From contig CACYTI010000001.1 of assembly GCA_902777275.1 (NCBI GenBank), positions 62,001-126,000 on the forward strand: DNA of 64,000 bases, given 5' to 3'. How positions within the stretch are numbered: the first letter of the stretch is position 1; the number at the start of each line of letters is the position of its first letter. A model generated the notes under the pieces. It did no database searches. It worked only from the letters and a program-made list of their open reading frames with translations, and was not told where the DNA came from. The position numbers and the translations under genes were made by a program. Below, piece after piece: positions 58,435-64,000 of this stretch. The stretch is from an uncultured Ruminococcus sp. (GTDB lineage Bacteria; Bacillota; Clostridia; Oscillospirales; Acutalibacteraceae).

Positions 58435-60621
58435 ATGATCTGCACTCACTGCATGAAAGAAATAAAGGAAAAATCTACATTCTGTCCGTTTTGCGGCAAC
58501 GCTGTGTCAGAGCCAAATCCTCCCCACCGCTTAGCGCCGGGAACGCTGCTTAACAACCGATACCTTGTCGGAACCGCCTTGGGAGAAGGCGGTTTCGGAA
58601 TAACCTACGTGGGCTACGACAAAACTCTCGATATCAAAGTAGCCATCAAGGAATACTTCCCCTCGGGCTGCGCCACCCGCAACAACACGATTTCCAACGA
58701 TGTAACCCTGAATATCACCCGGCAGATAGAATATTACAAAAACGGCAAGGAACGGTTCCTTCAGGAAGCACGCAGCATAGCGCGCTTTTCCAAGGAACGC
58801 GGAATTGTTGATGTGCGCGACTTTTTCACCGAAAACAACACCGCTTACATAATAATGGAGTTTCTTGAAGGGAAAACCCTGATGCAGCATTTGCGTGAGA
58901 AAGGGATCTTTCCCGCCGGCGAGCTGTTTGACATGATGCTTCCGCTGATGCGCACGCTTGAAAAAATGCACAAGGCGGGGATCATTCACCGCGACATTTC
59001 TCCCGACAATATTATCCTTGAAAACGACGGTACACTCAAGCTTATTGATTTCGGCGCGGCGCGTTACTATATCGGTGAAGGAACAAAGTCGCTTTCGACT
59101 GTGCTGCGCCCGGGCTACGCTCCCTACGAGCAGTACAGCCGCAAGGGTAATCAAGGCTCGTGGACGGACGTTTACGCGCTGTGCGCCACCATATATAAAT
59201 GTATAACAGGCGTAACTCCGCCCGACGCGCTCGACCGCTGCATGGAGGATACAATCGAAAGTCCGATCGAGCTTAACTTTATTTTATCCCCTCAGGCAAA
59301 CGCGGCGATCATGCGCGGTCTTGCGATCTATCCGCAAGGGCGTATAAGAACCATAGGTGAGCTTATTGATTTGATATACGCCGAGTCTGTCCCGAAAAGC
59401 GAAAAGAATGTTAAAGAACACACCGTTACAAAAAACCAAACAGTAACCGAAAGCAAAACCGTATCTAAAACGATCACCATCTCCGAGGAAAACAGCGACT
59501 TGACAACAGTGGCAGATTCCGATAAACTTACTCCGGAGGAGCCTTCAAAAGAAGGAATCGGAAGCACGGATACCGTTTGCGCCGACACGATTCAAGAAAT
59601 GAAAGCTCCCGAAAGCAAGGACAAAAGCAGGGACAGAAACGGCAAAAAGCCCAAAAAGAAAAAGCTTGTCCCCGTTATTATCGCGGCAGCGGCATTCGTT
59701 GCGGCGGCTGCGATCGTCACCGTGTTTGTTTTGAAGCCCGGAATTATAGGAGGTACGGTTGACCTCTCCGATAAAATCAAGGCAGCGGAAAACGAGAGCA
59801 AAACCTTCGCTTGCAGTTCAAACCGTTTTCTTACAATAGGCTCCGACAAAAAGGCTTCACTGTATTTTTTTGAAAACGGGAGCACCGAAAATGTATCCGA
59901 CACGCTTAAGGACGGCGAAAATCTCACCGCTGTCGAATGCGCGGACGGCGATTTTGTAGGCTTGAAAGCCGACGGCACCGTTTCGCTTTTATTCGGCACC
60001 GTCAACTACGAAAACAACATCTCCTCGTGGAAGAATATTACCGCTTTTTCAGTGGGACGCGGCTTTATTATCGGTCTGAAAGACGACGGGACCGTGGTGG
60101 CTGAGGGCGAATCCCCCTCCGAAAAGGTCAACCCGCTCAATGTTTCGGAATGGACAGGCATAACGGACGTTTCCGCCGACTGGACAACACTCGGACTCAA
60201 GGCTGACGGAACAGTAGCATACACCGATTATCCTGACGAGTATAAAAATTGGAACGATATTTCGGCTTTGTCCCATGACCGCACTTATATAGCCGTTAAA
60301 AAGGACGGAACTATCGCCTTCAGAAACAACAGCTGCCCCGACCAATGGAAGGCGGCTGAAAGCTGGGCAAACATTATTGAGGTGAGCGCGCAGGGAACCT
60401 CGGAGAGCGATCACCTTGTCGGCTTGAACGCCGACGGCACCGTAACAGCGACCGGCAATAACGACAGCGGTCAGTGCGAGGTTTCCGGATGGAAGGATAT
60501 AACAGCGGTTCACGCGGCAAAAAACTATACCGTCGGCAAAAAATCGGACGGAACATATGTAATCGCTACAAATGACAGCGAATTAAAAGAAAGCTTTGAA
60601 AAAACCGTAAACAACAAATAA
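58435..60621 (+). CDS. Zinc-ribbon transmembrane Ser/Thr kinase with RCC1-like extracellular repeats
   Basis: 728 residues. Zinc ribbon 1-21 (Cys3, 6, 17, 20). Kinase domain about 43-310: GEGGFGITYVG loop, Lys72 in VAIKEYFP, Glu111, HRDISPDN (Asp187) and DFGAARYY. The catalytic-loop Lys of HRDxKxxN is Ser here. A variable, Thr/Ser/Glu-rich linker leads to one membrane helix at about 408-436. Outside are about six short repeats with GLKADGTV and W-x-x-I-T-x-V-S patterns, as in RCC1-like beta-propellers. There is no PASTA domain, so it is not a classic PrkC. AGGAG precedes the ATG. It is 14 bp upstream of the second kinase. Substrates and ligand unknown. Confidence 0.9.
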   Translation: MICTHCMKEIKEKSTFCPFCGNAVSEPNPPHRLAPGTLLNNRYLVGTALGEGGFGITYVGYDKTLDIKVAIKEYFPSGCATRNNTISNDVTLNITRQIEYYKNGKERFLQEARSIARFSKERGIVDVRDFFTENNTAYIIMEFLEGKTLMQHLREKGIFPAGELFDMMLPLMRTLEKMHKAGIIHRDISPDNIILENDGTLKLIDFGAARYYIGEGTKSLSTVLRPGYAPYEQYSRKGNQGSWTDVYALCATIYKCITGVTPPDALDRCMEDTIESPIELNFILSPQANAAIMRGLAIYPQGRIRTIGELIDLIYAESVPKSEKNVKEHTVTKNQTVTESKTVSKTITISEENSDLTTVADSDKLTPEEPSKEGIGSTDTVCADTIQEMKAPESKDKSRDRNGKKPKKKKLVPVIIAAAAFVAAAAIVTVFVLKPGIIGGTVDLSDKIKAAENESKTFACSSNRFLTIGSDKKASLYFFENGSTENVSDTLKDGENLTAVECADGDFVGLKADGTVSLLFGTVNYENNISSWKNITAFSVGRGFIIGLKDDGTVVAEGESPSEKVNPLNVSEWTGITDVSADWTTLGLKADGTVAYTDYPDEYKNWNDISALSHDRTYIAVKKDGTIAFRNNSCPDQWKAAESWANIIEVSAQGTSESDHLVGLNADGTVTATGNNDSGQCEVSGWKDITAVHAAKNYTVGKKSDGTYVIATNDSELKESFEKTVNNK

Positions 60622-60635
60622 AGAGGTGAATCCAG

Positions 60636-62831
60636 ATGAGGTGCAGCCATTGCATGAAAGAAATAACCCAAAACGCAAAGTTTTGCCCCTACTGCGGTAA
60701 AAATCCCCGCGAGGACAATCCCCAGCACCACCTCTCTCCCGGCACGGTGCTGCATGACAGATATATATTAGGAAACACGATCGGCGAAGGCGGCTTCGGA
60801 ATCACATATGTAGCATACGACAAAAATTTAGATTTAAAAATAGCCGTAAAGGAATTTTTCCCGTCAGGATACGCCAACAGAAACAAGACCCTGTCAAAAG
60901 ACGTCACGCTAAATTATAACGAGCAGGGCGAGTATTTCCGCAAAGGCAAGGAAAACTTTTTGCGCGAGGCAAAAAGCATAGCAAAATTTTCAAGCGAGGA
61001 CAGCATTGTCGATGTGCGCGATTATTTTGCCGAGAACAATACCGCCTACATCGTCATGGAATACCTTGAAGGCGAGAATCTGAACAAGCAAATAAACTCG
61101 AACGGAGTTTTTAAGGCTGAGGAAATTTTCCGTCTTATGCTCCCGATCATGAATTCGCTCAAAAAGATGCACGACGAGAAAATCGTGCACCGCGATATAT
61201 CACCCGACAATATAATGTACCTGAAATCAGGCAAGCTAAAGCTGATGGACTTCGGCTCGGCGCGTTACTTCACTGGCGCAGAGCAAAAGACCATGTCGGT
61301 TATGCTCAAACCCGGCTACGCGCCGTATGAGCAGTACGGCTCGGGCGGAAAGCAGGGGCCGTGGACGGATGTTTACGGCATTTGCGCCACTATATATAAA
61401 TGTATAACGGGCATAACACCTCCCGATTCGCTCGACCGCTGCCACAATGATACGCTTAAAAACCCCTCTGAGCTCGGAGCAGATATTTCAAAAGGGCTTG
61501 AAGACGTGCTCATGTACGGCATGGCGATTTACGAAAGCAACCGCTGCCGCGACATGGAGGAGCTTTCGGACATCACCGAAAAGGCTCTCAACGATCAGCC
61601 CGTTACTTTTATCAACGCGGACAATTCCGACGACGCCGAAAGCTTTAACCGCACAAAGGACGCAGACGCGCGCTACAGAACGATGTTCGCCGCCGACGCG
61701 TATACTCCCCCCGAGCATTTCAATCAAAGCGGCCCTTCTCAGCCTGCGGGCAATTTGCGAAAAAATCCCAATCAGTATCCCCCGCCTCAGCCGCCCGCTC
61801 CCGAGCCCCAAAAGAACAACAACGCCTTGATAGCGGTACTCATAGCGCTCACGGCTGCTATTGTCGTGGGTATAGGCGTACTGACGTTTGTTATCGTAAA
61901 TTCAAATTCCGATAATAAAGGAGAAACGGAAACGACGACCCGGTCAACGACTCAGGAAACAACCGCTTCCGACAACTCTTCTGCAACGACTTCTCCCGCG
62001 ACCACAGCGCCGCCCACAACAGCCGCGACGCCTACAACGGTTCCAAGCGTAAAGTTAGCGAATGTGACTGGCAAGCCTCTTGCCGAAGCCAAGAAATCGC
62101 TTGAGGCTCAGGGCATGACCGTTTCCGTGGTTGAGGAAGAAAGCGAAGCCGTTGAAAAGGGCAGGGTCATCCGCCAGAGCATAAGCGCCAATGAAACCGT
62201 TCAGAAGGGCACTCCCGTGACGCTTTATGTGTCGAAAGGAACCTCAAAAAACACCAAGCCTTACGACCAAAAGATTGTTGTCACCGCAGCCGCGGGCAGC
62301 TCTTACGGCACCCTGACGCTTTATGAGTGGGAAAACGGCGGCTGGGTCAACAAATTCAGCTGCGACGCCACTGTCGGCGCAGACGGAATAAGCTCCGATA
62401 ACAGCGAGAGCAACACCTGTACACCTTACGGAGAATTTCCTTTGGGCGTCGTGCTTTCCGCATCTTCACCGAACACAGGAATGGTCGTACATAATGTAAC
62501 AAGTGCGACCGTCGTTTGCGACGACGTAAATTCGGGCTACTACAACCAAATCGGCACGCAGGCTCAATTCGGCAACGCACACACCGACCCGATCGGCAAA
62601 AAGCTCACGAACGGTCAAAACAACTCTCTTATATTTATAGAACACAACGGCAACGGCTTCAGCTCAGACAAAGTAAGAAGAGACAACAGCTCGGTCATCA
62701 CAATCTGCGGCTGTTACGCAAGCCTCAGTCCAACAGGCGGCTGCATTGACATATCGGCGTCAAACATGGATCAGCTTCTCAGATTACTCACCGCCGCTAA
62801 AAATCCGTATATCATTACAGAGGTCAAATAA
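60636..62831 (+). CDS. Zinc-ribbon Ser/Thr kinase fused to PASTA and L,D-transpeptidase-like domains
   Basis: 731 residues. Zinc ribbon 1-21 (Cys3, 6, 17, 20). Kinase about 43-310 with GEGGFGITYVA, Lys72 in IAVKEFFP, HRDISPDN and DFGSARYF. Pro/Asn-rich linker, membrane helix about 397-421, Thr-rich stalk, one PASTA domain about 471-540 (NVTGKPLAEAKKSLEAQG), then about 545-731 a YkuD-like domain with IFIEHNGNG and SPTGGCIDIS. The Cys near 702 is the likely nucleophile, but the usual Arg after GC(I/V) is Asp. A kinase inside and a wall cross-linking-type domain outside, in one chain, is unusual. The stop overlaps the next start (TAATG), which codes for a related transpeptidase. Confidence 0.9.
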   Translation: MRCSHCMKEITQNAKFCPYCGKNPREDNPQHHLSPGTVLHDRYILGNTIGEGGFGITYVAYDKNLDLKIAVKEFFPSGYANRNKTLSKDVTLNYNEQGEYFRKGKENFLREAKSIAKFSSEDSIVDVRDYFAENNTAYIVMEYLEGENLNKQINSNGVFKAEEIFRLMLPIMNSLKKMHDEKIVHRDISPDNIMYLKSGKLKLMDFGSARYFTGAEQKTMSVMLKPGYAPYEQYGSGGKQGPWTDVYGICATIYKCITGITPPDSLDRCHNDTLKNPSELGADISKGLEDVLMYGMAIYESNRCRDMEELSDITEKALNDQPVTFINADNSDDAESFNRTKDADARYRTMFAADAYTPPEHFNQSGPSQPAGNLRKNPNQYPPPQPPAPEPQKNNNALIAVLIALTAAIVVGIGVLTFVIVNSNSDNKGETETTTRSTTQETTASDNSSATTSPATTAPPTTAATPTTVPSVKLANVTGKPLAEAKKSLEAQGMTVSVVEEESEAVEKGRVIRQSISANETVQKGTPVTLYVSKGTSKNTKPYDQKIVVTAAAGSSYGTLTLYEWENGGWVNKFSCDATVGADGISSDNSESNTCTPYGEFPLGVVLSASSPNTGMVVHNVTSATVVCDDVNSGYYNQIGTQAQFGNAHTDPIGKKLTNGQNNSLIFIEHNGNGFSSDKVRRDNSSVITICGCYASLSPTGGCIDISASNMDQLLRLLTAAKNPYIITEVK

Positions 62832-63727
62832 TGAAAATAAACACCGCAAAGCTGATCGGAATATTGATCGGCGTAATTGCAGCAGCGCTGTTGGCGAGCA
62901 GTATCGTGATTTTCACCGTTTCGCGGTGCAGCTCGTCCGGCAGCAACGATAAATCCACCGCAGACTCCTCACCGTCTGCCGCCACTCTCTCCGAGCCCCC
63001 GGGCGCCGCAAATACCGTTTCAACCTCAAAGCCCGCAGCAAGCACGGGCAGTACTTCCTCAACCAAAAGCAGCGGCGCCGCAGACGCAACAGGCACTTCC
63101 TCCTATCCCTCCGACGCCTCCGAACCGACCGTCCCCGACGAGCTTTCGGCTCTGCTTGAGCAGAGCGGTTATTCTGCGGAAAGTATTCAGGGCTCCGGTC
63201 AGCTCATAGTTGTAAATGCCTCGGGCACCTCCGCCGAAATAAGCTTCTTTGAAAAGAGCGCGGAGGGTTGGAAGCGCGATGATTCTCTCACCTGCGCCGG
63301 CTATGTCGGCGTTGAAGGCACAGTGGATAATATGTCGGAGCAGATCAGCGGAACACCGAAGGGACTTTATTCAATCGGCAGCGCATTCTATCAGGACTCC
63401 GCTCCCGACACGGGGCTCGACTCCTTCGCCATCACCGGTGACACCTACTGGATCGACGACCCCGATTCCGAATATTACAATCAAAAGGTAGTCGGCGAGG
63501 AAAACCGCGACTGGAACAGCGCCGAGCACATGAGCGAGATCCCCTCATACCGCTACGGCTTTGTGATCAACTACAATATGCCTGCCGAATATAACAAGGG
63601 CTCGGCGATATTCTTCCACATCGGCTACTCACCCACTCAGGGCTGTGTGGCAGCGTCTGAGGATATGGTGTTGGCATATCTCGGAAAGCTCAGCGCGGCT
63701 CAAAGCCCCCACATACTGATTATTTAG
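62831..63727 (+). CDS. Membrane-anchored L,D-transpeptidase-like protein
   Basis: 298 residues. Helix about 8-31 anchors it, with no lipobox. A Ser/Thr/Ala-rich stalk (about 35-105) spans the wall, then a catalytic domain about 120-298. The active-site signature is IFFHIGYSPTQGCVAAS with His263 and Cys272. L,D-transpeptidases make 3-3 peptidoglycan cross-links or attach proteins to the wall. The domain resembles the C-terminal domain of the upstream kinase in layout, suggesting duplication. Its ATG uses the last A of the kinase stop, so the two products are made together. Confidence 0.85.
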   Translation: MKINTAKLIGILIGVIAAALLASSIVIFTVSRCSSSGSNDKSTADSSPSAATLSEPPGAANTVSTSKPAASTGSTSSTKSSGAADATGTSSYPSDASEPTVPDELSALLEQSGYSAESIQGSGQLIVVNASGTSAEISFFEKSAEGWKRDDSLTCAGYVGVEGTVDNMSEQISGTPKGLYSIGSAFYQDSAPDTGLDSFAITGDTYWIDDPDSEYYNQKVVGEENRDWNSAEHMSEIPSYRYGFVINYNMPAEYNKGSAIFFHIGYSPTQGCVAASEDMVLAYLGKLSAAQSPHILII

Positions 63728-63736
63728 GAGACAACC

Positions 63737-64000
63737 ATGCGATGTCCTAACTGCATGAAAGAAATCACCAATAATTCAAAGTTCTGCCCCTTTTGCGGGA
63801 GCAAGCTCAACCGCGAAGCTCCTCCGAACCAGCAGCCTTTGAACGATAAAAACACAGATAACTCCTCTGAGGAAGAGTACTTATCCCGCGCGCGGAGCAA
63901 CGACGATAGCAACAAAACAATGTTCGCCAACAGCGAATACAGCGATAATTACGTTTCAGATTCCCGAAGCTCTGATGAAACCCGCCGGGATGACCGTTCA
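63737..64000 (+). CDS. Third zinc-ribbon protein, cut by window end
   Basis: 88 codons with no stop before the window ends. AGGAG sits seven bases before the ATG, nine bases after the transpeptidase stop. Residues 1-21 form the same zinc ribbon (MRCPNCMKEITNNSKFCPFC) found in both kinases, followed by a polar, Ser/Asp/Asn-rich disordered stretch instead of the kinase domain, at least up to residue 88. It could be a kinase substrate or adaptor, or have further domains beyond the window. Confidence 0.8.
   Translation, partial: MRCPNCMKEITNNSKFCPFCGSKLNREAPPNQQPLNDKNTDNSSEEEYLSRARSNDDSNKTMFANSEYSDNYVSDSRSSDETRRDDRS

Overview
The window reads as part of the chromosome of an anaerobic, spore-forming low-to-mid GC Firmicute, most likely an Oscillospiraceae/Ruminococcaceae-type gut Clostridium. 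The pointers are the hprK-murB-rapZ-whiA and phoH-ybeY-dgkA-era gene orders, a gerA-gerB-gerC germinant receptor operon, a split transketolase, ArgR, type III pantothenate kinase, dockerin modules with BspA-like leucine-rich repeats, and a class B sortase beside an SPKTG substrate. No tRNA, rRNA, CRISPR array, phage or transposase gene was recognised. Strand use is strongly blockwise.

Layout. (1) 1-14,352, minus: a long housekeeping run reading hprK, murB, rapZ, whiA, xseB, ispA, dxs, tlyA, nadK, argR, recN, recJ and rel (cut by the window edge), mostly with overlapping stops and starts, behind a good promoter upstream of hprK. It joins HPr/CcpA signalling, wall precursor synthesis, isoprenoid supply, NADP, arginine control and DNA repair. 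Expected partners yvcK and xseA are not in their usual slots. (2) 14,444-15,130, plus: a hicAB toxin-antitoxin pair whose promoter carries a perfect 20-bp palindrome. (3) 15,325-18,405, minus: ger operon with a short gerC. (4) 18,704-19,756, plus: DUF421 and DUF4363 pair. (5) 19,772-22,363, minus: secD-secF behind a leader with two terminator-like hairpins.

(6) 22,723-40,165, minus: an accessory surface region. It holds a decayed LRR-dockerin gene, an intact LRR-dockerin gene, a 43-codon gene, a 4,457-residue secreted protein with about 18 CnaB-like repeats, and a lipoprotein with an acidic, low-complexity tail. (7) 40,310-41,961, plus: EamA exporter and HAD phosphatase. (8) 42,139-45,907, minus: PAP2 phosphatase, TraB/GumN lipoprotein and split transketolase. 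(9) 45,958-51,871, plus: coaX, ECF S component, birA, then phoH, ybeY, dgkA and era. (10) 52,011, plus: an APH-like phosphotransferase. (11) 52,975-56,082, minus: an LCP wall-polymer ligase with a strange repeat- and His-rich cytoplasmic tail, class B sortase, and a tiny SPKTG wall protein. (12) 56,176-58,232, plus: nadA and mnmA.

(13) 58,435-64,000, plus: the most unusual block. Two transmembrane Ser/Thr kinases with near-identical N-terminal zinc ribbons carry different extracellular modules: RCC1-like repeats in one, PASTA plus an L,D-transpeptidase-like domain in the other. A membrane L,D-transpeptidase and a third zinc-ribbon protein (cut by the window end) follow. This looks like a modular phospho-signalling and wall-remodelling system.

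Several intergenic regions carry palindromic repeats. One dispersed family has four copies (8,993; 11,269; 22,483; 38,386), and a separate 161-bp palindrome follows mnmA.
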